Positions 1-9,216 of a stretch of DNA of 64,000 bases are shown piece by piece. The stretch comes from Syntrophaceae bacterium UBA6109. GTDB lineage: Bacteria > Desulfobacterota > Syntrophia > Syntrophales > UBA6109. Numbering within the stretch: the first letter of the stretch is position 1; the number at the start of each line of letters is the position of its first letter. The stretch is taken from assembly GCA_002428445.1 (NCBI GenBank), contig DIWJ01000026.1, positions 5,039 through 69,038 on the forward strand. Direction: 5' to 3'. Under the pieces are notes generated by a model. That model did not search any database and was not told where the DNA came from. It saw only the letters and a list, made by a program, of their open reading frames with translations. A program made the translations under genes and the position numbers.

Positions 1-22
1 CCCTTGCCTCCGGGCAGGCATC

Positions 23-38
23 CTTGCACAATTGCAAG
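23..38. other. 6-bp inverted repeat upstream of rpmH
   Basis: CTTGCA-CAAT-TGCAAG is a perfect small inverted repeat, 50 bases ahead of the rpmH promoter. No T-tract follows on either strand, so it is not an obvious terminator. It could be a protein-binding site or chance. I saw no convincing DnaA box in bases 1-87, although rpmH often lies near dnaA. Confidence 0.2.
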
Positions 39-87
39 AGGCTGACAATACCGGACTTTTCGTCCCCGGACCGGGGGGAATTTCGCC

Positions 88-116
88 TTGACAACCGGAA
101 TCGATTATGGTTTATG
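88..116 (+). promoter_or_regulatory. Candidate sigma-70 promoter of rpmH-rnpA
   Basis: A perfect -35 box TTGACA (88-93) is followed after 17 bases by TTTATG (111-116), a weak -10. The start codon of rpmH is at 154. This is the only good promoter before the rpmH-rnpA-yidD-yidC-jag-mnmE run, so it may drive the whole block. Confidence 0.55.
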
Positions 117-153
117 TGACAGCTTATTAAATTCGACCGGGAGCATCCGAACC

Positions 154-291
154 ATGAAAAAGAACCTCACCAATAAGAGCAATACGCGCAGGAAAAGAAC
201 GCACGGTTTCCTCGTCCGCATGGCCACCAAGGGGGGAAGACTGGTACTGAGCCGGCGGCGGGCGAAGGGCCGGAAGAAACTCACCGTGTAG
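154..291 (+). CDS. rpmH: 50S ribosomal protein L34
   Basis: This 45-residue, very basic protein is ribosomal protein L34 of the large subunit. The family core is plain: KRTHGF near residues 14-19, RMATKGG in the middle and [12 protein letters not shown] at the end. The frame is open upstream to 88, but the ATG at 154 gives the usual length and follows a GGGAG stretch. The N-terminus ([10 protein letters not shown]) differs from the common MKRTYQPS form. It heads the conserved block in which rnpA follows 16 bases later. Confidence 0.95.
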   Translation: MKKNLTNKSNTRRKRTHGFLVRMATKGGRLVLSRRRAKGRKKLTV

Positions 292-307
292 CCCCCTTCC
301 GAGGGCC

Positions 308-670
308 ATGGAAACATTTTCGTTCCACAAAGATGAAAGAATTCGAAATCGTAGAGATTTTCAAATTGTTTACGACAGGGGCGTAAGGAGAGGCTCGGAA
401 CACTTCGTTGTCGTTTTCTTGGAAAACACATCAGGTACAAAGCGGCTCGGGATCACGGTCAGCAAAAAAGTGGGAAACGCGGTCAAGCGAAATCGAATCA
501 AGCGACTCGTCAGGGAATTCTTCCGATTGAACAAGGCCCGCTTGCCGGGCGCCGGAGACATCGTGGTAATCGCCAGACGACACCGGGATGACCTCACCTA
601 CAGGAAAGTCAGCCGGGAGTTGGGAGAGTTGCTGATCCCGCAGGGAGATGACGTAAAGGCATGCTCATAG
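308..670 (+). CDS. rnpA: Ribonuclease P protein component
   Basis: A 120-residue basic protein that binds the RNase P RNA and helps remove 5' leaders from tRNA precursors. The RNR motif region [15 protein letters not shown] (about residues 58-72) is intact, as is the N-terminal [13 protein letters not shown] segment. Length is typical. The stop codon overlaps the start of yidD by 10 bases, which is common for this pair and suggests translational coupling. Confidence 0.95.
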   Translation: METFSFHKDERIRNRRDFQIVYDRGVRRGSEHFVVVFLENTSGTKRLGITVSKKVGNAVKRNRIKRLVREFFRLNKARLPGAGDIVVIARRHRDDLTYRKVSRELGELLIPQGDDVKACS

Positions 671-885
671 ATTTGCTGAAGAAAACCCTGATCCTACTGG
701 TCAGGATCTATCAGTTGACCCTATCCTCCATTTTTCCCACTTCCTGCCGGTTTGCCCCAACCTGTTCCGAATACACGGTCGAGGCGATCCGGATGCACGG
801 CCCTTTTCGCGGAGTTCTGCTGGGCTGCATCCGCATCGCGAAATGCCACCCCTGGCACCCGGGCGGCTACGACCCCGTAAAGTAG
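661..885 (+). CDS. yidD: Membrane protein insertion efficiency factor YidD
   Basis: A 74-residue protein of the YidD (haemolytic, DUF37) family, thought to assist YidC-dependent membrane insertion at the inner face of the membrane. The hallmark cysteine pattern is present: [11 protein letters not shown] at about residues 28-38, then [19 protein letters not shown]. An amphipathic or membrane-touching N-terminal helix precedes it. It overlaps rnpA and lies 30 bases before yidC, the classical order. Confidence 0.95.
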   Translation: MLIDLLKKTLILLVRIYQLTLSSIFPTSCRFAPTCSEYTVEAIRMHGPFRGVLLGCIRIAKCHPWHPGGYDPVK

Positions 886-915
886 ATCATCCCCACCCCC
901 AAACGGAGGTAGCAA

Positions 916-2628
916 ATGGATAAAAGGACCCTGTTGGCCATCGTCCTGTCGATGGCGGTCTTGTTCGTTTACCAGACTTTTTTCATGCAGAAGCCGGTTC
1001 CGCCTCCCAGTCAGCAGGCGGAGCAGACGGTGTCCCAGGACAAGACCGCAAAGGACAAACCGGCCCCGGCGCAGGCCGCCGCCGTGCAGACCGCGCCGGC
1101 CGGATCGGCAGTGGTTGTCGCAGCCAAGACGCTTCCCGCGGACGACGACAAGACACCGGAGAAGGACATCCGCGTCGAGACGGCCCTGTATTCGGCGGTC
1201 TTCACCAACAGGGGCGCGTCGCTGAAGTCCTTCAAGTTGAAGAACTTCAGCCGTGAATTGCCGGAAAACCGCCAGTACCATTGGCGGGACCTGCTGGGGC
1301 TTTTCGTCAAGAATGAAAAGAAGGCCATCCCGGGCGCGGGAGAGCCCTTCGAACTCGTAAAAGTCCTCGAAGGGATGCCGCAGCCGCTTTCCGTTTCCTT
1401 TCCTGAATCGGATGTCAACATCCCGGCGGGCGCGAAGTTCGAAGCGAACACCGAATCCCTGAACCTGACCGCGGGCAGCGAGGGACGCCGCCTCACGTTC
1501 ACGAAAACCTTCGGCAATGAGGTCAAGATCGAGAAGATCTTCACCCTCTACCCCGACCGTTACAACGTCGACATGGAAGTTCGGATCTACAACCTCTCGA
1601 CGCGAACGTTGACGCAGAATCCGGCGCTCAACTGGCACCAGTGGGTGGACCCGCAGATGGAGGAAGACAGCTACGGCCACGACGGGCCCGTCACCTATAT
1701 CGGCAAGAGCATCGACCGCGTCACGGTGAAGGACATCGAAAAGGACCAGCTCGCGGGGCCCGACGTCTCCTGGGCAGGATACGAGAGCAAGTATTTCATC
1801 TCCGCGCTGGTTCCGCAGAACCCCTCGCTGACGAGCCTCCTCGTCGGCCGCGACGGCAAGAACATGGTCACCGTCAGCCTCAAGGGCCCCAAGCACATCA
1901 TCCCGCCCGGCCAGGCGGGGATGTTCTTCTACAACCTTTTCCTGGGCCCCAAGGACTACAAAATCCTCAAGCCCATGAAGGTCGGCCTCGAGAACGCGAT
2001 CGATTTCGGCGACTGGCTCAAGTGGCTGGCGATGCCGATGCTCGTCGCTCTCAACTTCATGAACGATTACGTCGGCAACTACGGCATCGCGATCATCATC
2101 CTCACGATCCTGATCAAGCTCCTCTTCTGGCCGCTGGGCAACAAGAGCTACTCGTCCATGAAGGAGATGCAGAAACTCCAGCCGAAAATCACCGAACTGC
2201 GCGAGAAATACAAGGGCGACAAGTCGCGGCTGAGCCAGGAGACCATGGCCCTGTACCGGTCTCACAAAGTGAACCCCTTCAGCGGGTGCCTGCCGATGGT
2301 GATCCAGATCCCGGTGTTCTTCGGCCTCTACAAGGCCCTGATGTACGCCATCGAACTGCGCCATGCCCCCTTCTTCTGGTGGATCCAGGATTTGTCGGCG
2401 ATGGATCCCTACTACATCACCCCGCTCATCATGGGCGGGACGATGTTCGTCCAGCAGAAAATGACGCCGGCCATGGGGGACCCCATGCAGCAGAAGGTCA
2501 TGCTGCTGATGCCGGTCATCTTCACGTTCATGTTCCTGAGCTTCCCGTCGGGACTGGTCATCTACTGGCTGCTGAACAACGTCATCAGCATCGGCCAGCA
2601 GATGTACGTCATCAAGAAACACGCGTAA
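916..2628 (+). CDS. yidC: Membrane protein insertase YidC
   Basis: A 570-residue insertase of the Gram-negative type: an N-terminal transmembrane anchor (about residues 4-22), a Pro/Ala-rich linker, a large periplasmic beta-sandwich domain (about 80-340) and the conserved Oxa1 core (about 365-560). That core carries the cytoplasmic coiled segment KEMQKLQPKITELREKYKGD. It inserts and folds inner-membrane proteins alone or with SecYEG. GGAGG stands 6 bases before the ATG. The long periplasmic domain argues for a Gram-negative host. Confidence 0.97.
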   Translation: MDKRTLLAIVLSMAVLFVYQTFFMQKPVPPPSQQAEQTVSQDKTAKDKPAPAQAAAVQTAPAGSAVVVAAKTLPADDDKTPEKDIRVETALYSAVFTNRGASLKSFKLKNFSRELPENRQYHWRDLLGLFVKNEKKAIPGAGEPFELVKVLEGMPQPLSVSFPESDVNIPAGAKFEANTESLNLTAGSEGRRLTFTKTFGNEVKIEKIFTLYPDRYNVDMEVRIYNLSTRTLTQNPALNWHQWVDPQMEEDSYGHDGPVTYIGKSIDRVTVKDIEKDQLAGPDVSWAGYESKYFISALVPQNPSLTSLLVGRDGKNMVTVSLKGPKHIIPPGQAGMFFYNLFLGPKDYKILKPMKVGLENAIDFGDWLKWLAMPMLVALNFMNDYVGNYGIAIIILTILIKLLFWPLGNKSYSSMKEMQKLQPKITELREKYKGDKSRLSQETMALYRSHKVNPFSGCLPMVIQIPVFFGLYKALMYAIELRHAPFFWWIQDLSAMDPYYITPLIMGGTMFVQQKMTPAMGDPMQQKVMLLMPVIFTFMFLSFPSGLVIYWLLNNVISIGQQMYVIKKHA

Positions 2629-2653
2629 TGCGAGGTTTGAGGGGTTGTGCAGT

Positions 2654-3415
2654 ATGAAAACTCTGGAAATCGAGGCGAAGACCATTGACGCGGCTATTGA
2701 GCAGGCCTGCCGGGAATTCGACGTACCGAGGGAAAAACTGAACATCGAGATCCTGTCGGAGGACTCCTCCGGCTTTCTCGGAATCCTCGGATCCAGGAAG
2801 GCGAAGATCCGGGCCAACCTTCTGTCCATCGACGTGACGCTTGACGCGGGCAGCGAAAGCAGGTCCGATATCGTCGTGAACATCGCCCGGGAGGAGGCCG
2901 TGCCCGCCGCGCAGCCCGTGATGGCATCAAGCGTGCCGCCGGCCCGCGACGCCGCGGACAATCAGGTCGGTCTGAGGGCGAAGCAGTTCCTGGAAGGACT
3001 GCTGGAGCGCATGGACATCTCCTGCCCCGTTCAACTCGAAGAAACGGCCGACAGCGTCGTCCTGAACATTCAGGGAGACGGCGGCGGCCTCCTGATCGGG
3101 CGCCGGGGCCAGAACCTCGATGCGATCCAGTTCCTCGTGAACAAGGCGGTCAACCGCGATCCCGAATCCCGCAAGGTCGTCACCGTCGATACCGAAAGCT
3201 ACCGCAAGCGGCGCGAGGAATCCCTCGTGGCGCTTGCGAAAAAGGTCGGCGACAAGGTGAAGAAAACCCGAAAGGCCGTCTCGCTTTCCCACATGAACGC
3301 ACACGATCGAAGGATCATCCACCTCGCCCTGCAGGACGACCCCGAGCTCGCCACCAAGAGCAAAGGGGAGAGCGATTTCCGTAAGATCGTCATCATGCCG
3401 GCCCGGCGGGGATAG
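2654..3415 (+). CDS. jag: Jag/SpoIIIJ-associated KH-R3H RNA-binding protein
   Basis: A 253-residue cytoplasmic RNA-binding protein, also called KhpB. It has the Jag N-terminal domain (about residues 1-50, including GFLGILGSRKAKI), a low-complexity linker, a KH domain (about 100-175, with the loop LIGRRGQNLDAIQ) and a C-terminal R3H domain (about 185-250, with MNAHDRRIIH). The ATG at 2654 is preferred over an in-frame TTG 9 bases upstream because a GAGGGG stretch is well spaced before it. It sits between yidC and mnmE, its standard place. Confidence 0.93.
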   Translation: MKTLEIEAKTIDAAIEQACREFDVPREKLNIEILSEDSSGFLGILGSRKAKIRANLLSIDVTLDAGSESRSDIVVNIAREEAVPAAQPVMASSVPPARDAADNQVGLRAKQFLEGLLERMDISCPVQLEETADSVVLNIQGDGGGLLIGRRGQNLDAIQFLVNKAVNRDPESRKVVTVDTESYRKRREESLVALAKKVGDKVKKTRKAVSLSHMNAHDRRIIHLALQDDPELATKSKGESDFRKIVIMPARRG

Positions 3416-3450
3416 AAAGCGACACTCCAAAGGTTCCCCGAGGTCCCGAC

Positions 3451-4836
3451 GTGTCTCATGAAACCGATACGATAGCCGCCATTGCCACTCCCGTCGGCAT
3501 CGGGGGCATCGGCATTGTGCGGGTCAGCGGCCCCGAGGCCCGGAGCATCGCCCGCTGCATCTTTCGCCCTTCGGGAAACCACGAATTTCTTCAATCCCAC
3601 CGTCTCTATCACGGCGACGTCGTCTTTCCCGGGACGGACACAATACTCGACGAGTGCCTTGCCGCATTCCTGCGTGCCCCCCATTCGTACACGGGCGAAG
3701 ATTCGCTGGAGATTTCCTGCCACGGCGGACCCGTGGTCCTCGAATCCGTGTTTCGCGCGGCTGTCGCCGCCGGGGCCCGCCCCGCCGGACCCGGCGAATT
3801 CACCAAGCGCGCCTTCCTGAACAACCGGCTCGACCTGGCCCAGGCCGAGGCCGTGGCCGAGTTGATCCATGCGCGGACGGAACGCGGAGCTCGGTACGCA
3901 CTGAACCAGCTCAAGGGGGGCCTTTCGGAAGAAATCGAGGGGCAGATGTCCGTCGTCCTGGACGTTCTGGCCCTGGTGGAAGCGGAACTGGATTTCTCCG
4001 GCGACGAGGCGGAACAACCGCCTGCCCTGAATGAACTCCGGGAACGGATTGCGGCCTGCGCAGGGAACCTGGCGCGCCTGGCCGAAACGTACCGCCAGGG
4101 GCGCGCCTTCAGCGCCGGCATCCGGATCGTCATCGCCGGCAAGCCGAATGTGGGAAAATCGAGCCTCTTGAACCGGCTTGCGGGAGAACACCGGGCCATC
4201 GTGACGCCCATCCCGGGGACGACGCGCGATTTCATCGAGCAGGCCGTTGCGATCGAGGGCATCCCCGTCATCCTGACCGACACGGCGGGCATCCGCGAAC
4301 CGAGGGATGAGATCGAGCGCGAAGGCATCGGCTTCGTCCGGCACAAGATCGCTGCCGCGGACCTCGTCATCGCCCTGCTCGACGGATCGGCGGAGCTCGC
4401 GCCCGAAGACGCGGAGATCCTGCGGACCTGCCTGCTACAACCCGCCCTCGTGGCCGTCAATAAGTCGGATCTTCCGCGGCGTATGGATGAGGAGGCCCTG
4501 CGCGCCGGGATCGCGGGCGCGCCCTGCCTCTGGATCTCCGCCAAGACCGGCGAAGGCATCGAAGCGCTTGGAAAAGCCATCCGCCGGGCAACGCTTGCCG
4601 ACGCCGACGACCCGCGCGCCGAGGTCGTCGTCACGAACCTCCGGCACAAGCTGGCCCTGGAAACAGCGGCCGCCTTCCTGCTTCAGGCCGCGGAAGGAAT
4701 CCGGCAGAAAAAGCCGCCGGAACTGATCGCCCAGGACCTGCGCGATGCCCTCACGCAGCTGGAGGACATCATGGGAGCCACCTCGCCGGAAGAGGTCCTG
4801 GACAGGATCTTCTCCCGCTTCTGCATCGGAAAATGA
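3451..4836 (+). CDS. mnmE: tRNA modification GTPase MnmE
   Basis: A 461-residue GTPase that, with MnmG, makes 5-carboxymethylaminomethyl-uridine at the wobble base of certain tRNAs. The order is a tetrahydrofolate-binding N-domain (residues 1-120), a helical domain, and an inserted G domain with G1 GKPNVGKSS (about 230), G2/G3 PGTTRDF and DTAG, and NKSD. The C-terminal FCIGK holds the catalytic cysteine. The start is GTG. Its 3' end is followed by the short inverted repeat TGAAAG-AGA-CTTTCA, which lacks a T-run. Confidence 0.97.
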   Translation: MSHETDTIAAIATPVGIGGIGIVRVSGPEARSIARCIFRPSGNHEFLQSHRLYHGDVVFPGTDTILDECLAAFLRAPHSYTGEDSLEISCHGGPVVLESVFRAAVAAGARPAGPGEFTKRAFLNNRLDLAQAEAVAELIHARTERGARYALNQLKGGLSEEIEGQMSVVLDVLALVEAELDFSGDEAEQPPALNELRERIAACAGNLARLAETYRQGRAFSAGIRIVIAGKPNVGKSSLLNRLAGEHRAIVTPIPGTTRDFIEQAVAIEGIPVILTDTAGIREPRDEIEREGIGFVRHKIAAADLVIALLDGSAELAPEDAEILRTCLLQPALVAVNKSDLPRRMDEEALRAGIAGAPCLWISAKTGEGIEALGKAIRRATLADADDPRAEVVVTNLRHKLALETAAAFLLQAAEGIRQKKPPELIAQDLRDALTQLEDIMGATSPEEVLDRIFSRFCIGK

Positions 4837-4897
4837 AAGAGACTTTCATCCATTCGCAACCGGGAGAAGAGGTGCGTTCGATCTTCGGGAATCTCTG

Positions 4898-4927
4898 TTG
4901 ACCGCAATGCCGGCTGTGTTATATAAA
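4898..4927 (+). promoter_or_regulatory. Candidate sigma-70 promoter
   Basis: TTGACC (4898-4903) is followed by the overlapping -10 candidates TATATA (4920-4925, spacer 16) and TATAAA (4922-4927, spacer 18). The next gene starts at 4957 after a strong AAGGAGG ribosome-binding site, so the leader would be about 25 bases. Confidence 0.6.
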
Positions 4928-4956
4928 TCCCGTCCCTTCCCCTTAAGGAGGATCGC

Positions 4957-5982
4957 ATGAAGAAACGTCTCCCGGTCGCATCCTCGCTTCTGTTTCTTGT
5001 TTCTTTTGCTTTTCTGAACCCTGCCCCCGTCCCCTGTGCCGAGACCAAAGAGATCGTCGCCGAAGGGATCTACGTGATGGGCGACGGGGAAACGCCGATC
5101 GTCGCTGAAAGCCGGGCCGTGGAGCAGGCGAAGCGCATGGCCTTGGAGGAGGCGGGGACGTATGTCAAAAGCTACTCGCGCGTGAAGAACTTTCAGATCG
5201 CCGATGACGAGATCGAAGTCCTTGCGTCGGGAATGATGGAAATCAGCATCCTCGACAAGAAGCGTTCCATCGAAGCGGACGCCGTGAAGTTCTGGGTCAG
5301 GATCAAGGCGGTGGTAACGCCCGACAAGATCGAAATCGTGGCGGAAAGGGTCAAGGAACAGGGTCTCGGACAGGAATACAAAGAGCTCAAAGAGGCCTAT
5401 GACAAGAGCCAGGCGGAGGTGACGCGCCTCAAGGAACAGCTGGCCGCAACGAAGATGGAGCCGGAACGGAAGGAAATCATCGGCAAGATCGGTCTGCAAG
5501 AAAAGGAGTTCCAGGCGCGGCAGTTGTACGCTGAAGCCATGAGGGAATTTGCCGCCGACCATGCTCAAAAGGCATTGACTTTGCTGTCACAGTCAATCGA
5601 GGGGAATCCGAAATTTGCCCCTGCCCACCTGTTCCGCGGCTGGGTGTATTACAAGCGGGAGGATTTCGACAGGGCATTCCCCGACTTCGACAAGGCCGCC
5701 CAACTGGCACCAAAGCTCTTTGGTGCCTATGCCGGACGGGGGATGTGTCACAGCAGGAACGACCGGTTCTCCGCCGCCATTGCCGATCTCTCCAAATCGC
5801 TCCGGATCAACCCCCGCCCCCGAGCGGATTTGAAGGTCGGCATCCACTTCCACCTGGGCAGGAGCCATCTGTATGGAGGGGACCGGCAGCAGGCCAGACG
5901 TCATCTGCAGATCGCCTGCGACCTCGGCAATAAGAACGGCTGCCGGCTCCTGACGGCTCCGCGTCTCAAGAACCTTCCGTAA
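4957..5982 (+). CDS. Secreted TPR protein with LPP20/FlgT-like N-terminal domain
   Basis: A 341-residue exported protein of unknown function. A signal peptide (residues 1-28, cleavage near PVPCAE) is followed by a domain with the pattern AESRAVEQAKRMALEEAGTYV and a beta-rich stretch ending in RIKAVVTPD, resembling the LPP20/FlgT N-terminal fold (about 30-125). A coiled coil follows (about 135-190), then about three tetratricopeptide repeats (about 195-330). AAGGAGG lies 7 bases before the ATG. It probably works in the periplasm as a binding scaffold. The family assignment of the N-domain is by eye. Confidence 0.7.
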   Translation: MKKRLPVASSLLFLVSFAFLNPAPVPCAETKEIVAEGIYVMGDGETPIVAESRAVEQAKRMALEEAGTYVKSYSRVKNFQIADDEIEVLASGMMEISILDKKRSIEADAVKFWVRIKAVVTPDKIEIVAERVKEQGLGQEYKELKEAYDKSQAEVTRLKEQLAATKMEPERKEIIGKIGLQEKEFQARQLYAEAMREFAADHAQKALTLLSQSIEGNPKFAPAHLFRGWVYYKREDFDRAFPDFDKAAQLAPKLFGAYAGRGMCHSRNDRFSAAIADLSKSLRINPRPRADLKVGIHFHLGRSHLYGGDRQQARRHLQIACDLGNKNGCRLLTAPRLKNLP

Positions 5983-6009
5983 GAAGGCCCGGGGGTGTCC
6001 CGTCCTTCG

Positions 6010-6921
6010 TCATATCTCTGAAATATCCCCGAGCCGTGAGGGGGCGTCTTCCTTACGGAGCCCTTCGGATGCCTGGGCCGCGTTCCATTGCGCCATCGCC
6101 TCTTCGGCCATGTCCCGTCCCTGCCGGTACCCTTCGAAAAGCGCGTCCGGGTTCCGGCTCAATCGCGACGGGCGGAAGTTCTCCGGCGGGCAGATCTCGA
6201 CGACGGAAACGCCCAAAGGCGGCCTGCGGATCAGGGCAACCGCCTCGTTGTACCTCTCGACGCGCTGGGCCACCGCCGCGGTCAGCTGCGGCCACTCCCG
6301 CATCTTCCACCGCATCACGCGCTGCAAAAAACTCTCCCGCTTTTCATAGTTCCTCGGGCGCGAGCGGACAACCATGATGCGGCTTGCCCCGCGGCGGATC
6401 GCCTCTCCCACTGGAATTCCGTCCGTCAGCCCGCCGTCGGCCATCGGCCGCCCGTCCACGAGCGGAAAGCCGCGATAGAGAATCGGCAGGGCGCTGGAGG
6501 CCTTGAGCGTCTGCTCGAGGTTTCCGGCATCGGTCTCCCTGTAAACAGCCTTTCCCGCGAGCACGTCCGTCAGGCAGACGATCAAGGGCTTTCTCCTGGC
6601 GTAGATCCGATCCAGATCGAGGCGGATCTCGGAGATCGTGGTCCGCCAGAGCCAGTCCAGATCCATGAGATGACCGCCGCGGAGAAACCTCGCGAAGTCC
6701 AGAAACTCCGGACGCAGCGAATAGTCGGTATAGACCCTGAGGTTCCGACCCGGCATCTCCGCCAGATATGCGGCCAGGTTGCCGGCGCCCGCCGAGACTC
6801 CGACAAAGCAGGCGAAGGGATTGAAGCGCCTCTCCAGAAATCCGTCCAGGAGGCCCGTCGAGAAAACGCCGCGCATCGCTCCCCCCTCGACGACAAGCGC
6901 CGAAACGTCAGCCCCGGACAA
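6010..6921 (-). CDS. Patatin-like phospholipase
   Basis: A 303-residue patatin-family hydrolase. The glycine-rich oxyanion loop EGGAMRG (about residues 12-18), the nucleophile elbow GVSAG (about 42-46) and the Asp of the catalytic dyad in ADGG (about 160) are all present. Members hydrolyse lipid acyl esters. No signal peptide is seen, so it is likely cytoplasmic or membrane-associated. It lies 59 bases after the APH-fold kinase gene on the same strand and may be co-transcribed with it. The true substrate cannot be read from the sequence. Confidence 0.85.
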   Translation of the reverse strand: MSGADVSALVVEGGAMRGVFSTGLLDGFLERRFNPFACFVGVSAGAGNLAAYLAEMPGRNLRVYTDYSLRPEFLDFARFLRGGHLMDLDWLWRTTISEIRLDLDRIYARRKPLIVCLTDVLAGKAVYRETDAGNLEQTLKASSALPILYRGFPLVDGRPMADGGLTDGIPVGEAIRRGASRIMVVRSRPRNYEKRESFLQRVMRWKMREWPQLTAAVAQRVERYNEAVALIRRPPLGVSVVEICPPENFRPSRLSRNPDALFEGYRQGRDMAEEAMAQWNAAQASEGLRKEDAPSRLGDISEI

Positions 6922-6980
6922 TGCATTCCTCCCTGCGGCGAAGAGTCCGCCTGAGGATGGTCATCTCCATCTCTCGCTCT

Positions 6981-7958
6981 TCAGATCCAGAGTTCCTTCA
7001 ATCTCCGCCGCCGTTCGATCAGCAGATCCATGTAATCCAGCTCCAGCGCGATCATCTCGACGTCATCCTTGCGCAGCCACTCCGACAGCCAGGCGAAACG
7101 CAACGCCACCGTAAACTCCGGGAGATGTCCCCAACTGACCGGCGCGAACACATGCGCATCCCGCATCTTGCGGATAAAAGAGACCGTCAGGTCTCCGGCA
7201 AGACTCGACGGGTGCTCCATGCCCAGGCACCCGACCATATTGGCGACATCGTAGATCTCCGGTTTCATTCCCGCGAATTCCCAGTCGATGACGGCCTTGA
7301 GATCGTTCCTGCCCCAGACGACATTGAGCGGATGGTAGTCGCCGTGGCAGAAGCCGACGGGCATCTCGTCGTGGAAATCCATGAAGTCCCCCTCCAGAAA
7401 GCCGGTGATCTTCCGGACGCGCGAAAGGATCCCGGGCCGGTGTTTTTCGATCTGACGGACCAGGATGGAAATATATGTCTTGAGGGAAAAAGGTCCTTCG
7501 TCCGAGAAGAATGGCAGGCCTTGCGACCGCCCCCGCAGGTCGAGCAGGAACCGCGCGAGGACGTCCGCCCGCCATTTTTCATGGAGGTACGTTTCGCGAT
7601 CAAGTGCAACGCCGCGGACAAAAGGGGCCAACTTCCAGAGGCCACCGCCGAATTCCTGGATAGGCTGCCCATCACAGCCGGACAGATAGGGAACAATCCC
7701 GGACATGCCCTTGCCGGCCAGATATTCCAACGTTCGGAGAATTCTCATCTTGACGCGGCGGACCTGCGGCGGGATCTGTTCCAGGATGAACAGTTCGTCT
7801 CTCTGGTCGGCGATCACTGTCCGGCACACTGTCCTCTCGGGACTGCCGGCCGGGAGAAGATCCGGGCGGATGCGGGAAAAGGAAATACCCCAGCGCTCCG
7901 CGAGCTCCCCGAGCATCGCCGGGACGGGCGCGGGGGCCGAAACGAAATTTTCTACCAT
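6981..7958 (-). CDS. Aminoglycoside phosphotransferase-fold (CotS/homoserine-kinase-like) kinase
   Basis: A 325-residue member of the APH/choline kinase fold. The catalytic loop CHGDYHPLNVVWG (HxDxxxxN type) and the metal-binding VIDWEFAG are intact. The ATG at 7958 is chosen because AAGGAT stands 6 bases upstream; the frame stays open 12 codons further without such a site. Substrates in this fold range from aminoglycosides to choline, homoserine and sugars, so the name is only a fold assignment. Downstream is the patatin gene, which could hint at a lipid head-group role (inference). Confidence 0.75.
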   Translation of the reverse strand: MVENFVSAPAPVPAMLGELAERWGISFSRIRPDLLPAGSPERTVCRTVIADQRDELFILEQIPPQVRRVKMRILRTLEYLAGKGMSGIVPYLSGCDGQPIQEFGGGLWKLAPFVRGVALDRETYLHEKWRADVLARFLLDLRGRSQGLPFFSDEGPFSLKTYISILVRQIEKHRPGILSRVRKITGFLEGDFMDFHDEMPVGFCHGDYHPLNVVWGRNDLKAVIDWEFAGMKPEIYDVANMVGCLGMEHPSSLAGDLTVSFIRKMRDAHVFAPVSWGHLPEFTVALRFAWLSEWLRKDDVEMIALELDYMDLLIERRRRLKELWI

Positions 7959-8083
7959 GGCGTCATCCTTACATGCGAACGGCGCGGTGCGCAAGTCCGC
8001 CTCGTTCCGTTTCCGCGAACTTTTCCGGAGTATTTTTTTTCGAAATATTGTATAGCTGCCCTCTGCTTTGAAGGTGTTTTCGC

Positions 8084-9187
8084 ATGGACGATTCGAAAAA
8101 AACGAAAGAGCAGCTCCTCGCCGAACTGGCGGAGCTGCGCCTCCTCCAGGCCGACCGGGAAAAGGCGGATGCCGAACGCAGGCGGGCCGAAGCGGCGCTG
8201 CGTTTGAGCGAAGAGAAATTCTCCAAGACCTTCCACGCCAGCGCGTCCCTGATGGCGCTTTCCACGCTGGAAGAAGGCCGGCTTCTGGACGTGAACGACG
8301 CCTATCTCGATACCCTCGGGTTTTCGCGGGAGGAGGCGATCGGAAAGACGTCGCTGGAGCTGCAAATCTTTGCGGAGAAGGCCGATCGCGATACGCTCAT
8401 CAGCGAAATCGTTCGGAACGGAAGGATCAGGAATTATGAACTGACCTTGCGGACGAAAGAAGGATCCCTCCGCCAGGGGTTGCTTTCCGTCGAGCCGATA
8501 CCCATCCAGGGCGTAACCCATCTTCTCACCACGATGGCCGATATCACCGAGACCAAGAGAGCCGAGGACGCATTGCGACGCAGCGAAGAGCAGTTAAAGC
8601 TCGCAATCGAGGGGTCCGGGGTCGGCCTGTGGGATTGGAAGGTCCAGACAGGAGAAGCGACTTTCAATGACCGGTGGGCGGAGATCTGCGGCTATACCTT
8701 GTGTGAATTGGAGCCCGTCAGCATCAACACCTGGCTCCGTCTGGTCCACCCGGAAGATCTTGCAGAATCGAACGACTTGATTCAAGAACATTTTTCCGGC
8801 TCGTCGACTCTTTACAGATGCGAAGCCAGGATGAGGCACAAGGACGGACACTGGGTCTGGGTCCTTGACCGCGGCAAGGTGACGGAATGGGACGAGGACG
8901 GCAAACCCCTCCGCATGACGGGGACGCATCTTGACATCACCGAGCGCAAGCAGGCGGACGAGGAACGTGAGAAGCTGATCGACGAGCTCCAGAAGGCCCT
9001 CGCCAGCGTCAAGATGCTCAGCGGCCTCCTGCCGATCTGCGCCTCCTGCAAAAGAATCCGGGACGATCGGGGAAACTGGCAGCCGATCGAATCCTATATC
9101 AGGGCGCGTACGGAAGCGGAATTTTCCCACGGCGTCTGCCCGGAATGCATGAAGAAATTGTACCCGGGTTACTGCAACAATCCATAA
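8084..9187 (+). CDS. Double PAS sensor protein with C-terminal Cys4 LPICASCK domain, no kinase
   Basis: A 367-residue soluble signalling protein. A coiled coil (residues 1-45) leads into two PAS domains (about 45-155 and 165-295). A short coil then leads to a C-terminal domain LPICASCKRIRDDRGNW...GVCPECMKKLYPGY (about 320-363). That tail carries two CxxC pairs, consistent with a metal site. It has no histidine kinase, GGDEF or other recognisable output. This tail recurs on PAS proteins of deltaproteobacteria (from memory). It lies just upstream of a DedA-type gene on the same strand. Confidence 0.75.
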   Translation: MDDSKKTKEQLLAELAELRLLQADREKADAERRRAEAALRLSEEKFSKTFHASASLMALSTLEEGRLLDVNDAYLDTLGFSREEAIGKTSLELQIFAEKADRDTLISEIVRNGRIRNYELTLRTKEGSLRQGLLSVEPIPIQGVTHLLTTMADITETKRAEDALRRSEEQLKLAIEGSGVGLWDWKVQTGEATFNDRWAEICGYTLCELEPVSINTWLRLVHPEDLAESNDLIQEHFSGSSTLYRCEARMRHKDGHWVWVLDRGKVTEWDEDGKPLRMTGTHLDITERKQADEEREKLIDELQKALASVKMLSGLLPICASCKRIRDDRGNWQPIESYIRARTEAEFSHGVCPECMKKLYPGYCNNP

Positions 9188-9216
9188 CGGAAAGCGGGGA
9201 AGGAAAACTGCACGCG

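Noticed and set aside
1..87. Replication origin next to rpmH
   Set aside because: No DnaA boxes or A+T-rich unwinding element visible in the short stretch available; dnaA is not in the window.
721..2961. A 746-codon minus-strand open frame opposite yidC
   Set aside because: It is a shadow of a G+C-rich gene. The plus strand encodes an intact YidC and part of Jag, with known domains and ribosome-binding sites, and the minus-strand translation has low-complexity Arg/His/Asp text and no recognisable family.
4834..4848. Inverted repeat TGAAAG-AGA-CTTTCA after mnmE as terminator
   Set aside because: Short A/T-containing stem and no T-run on either strand.
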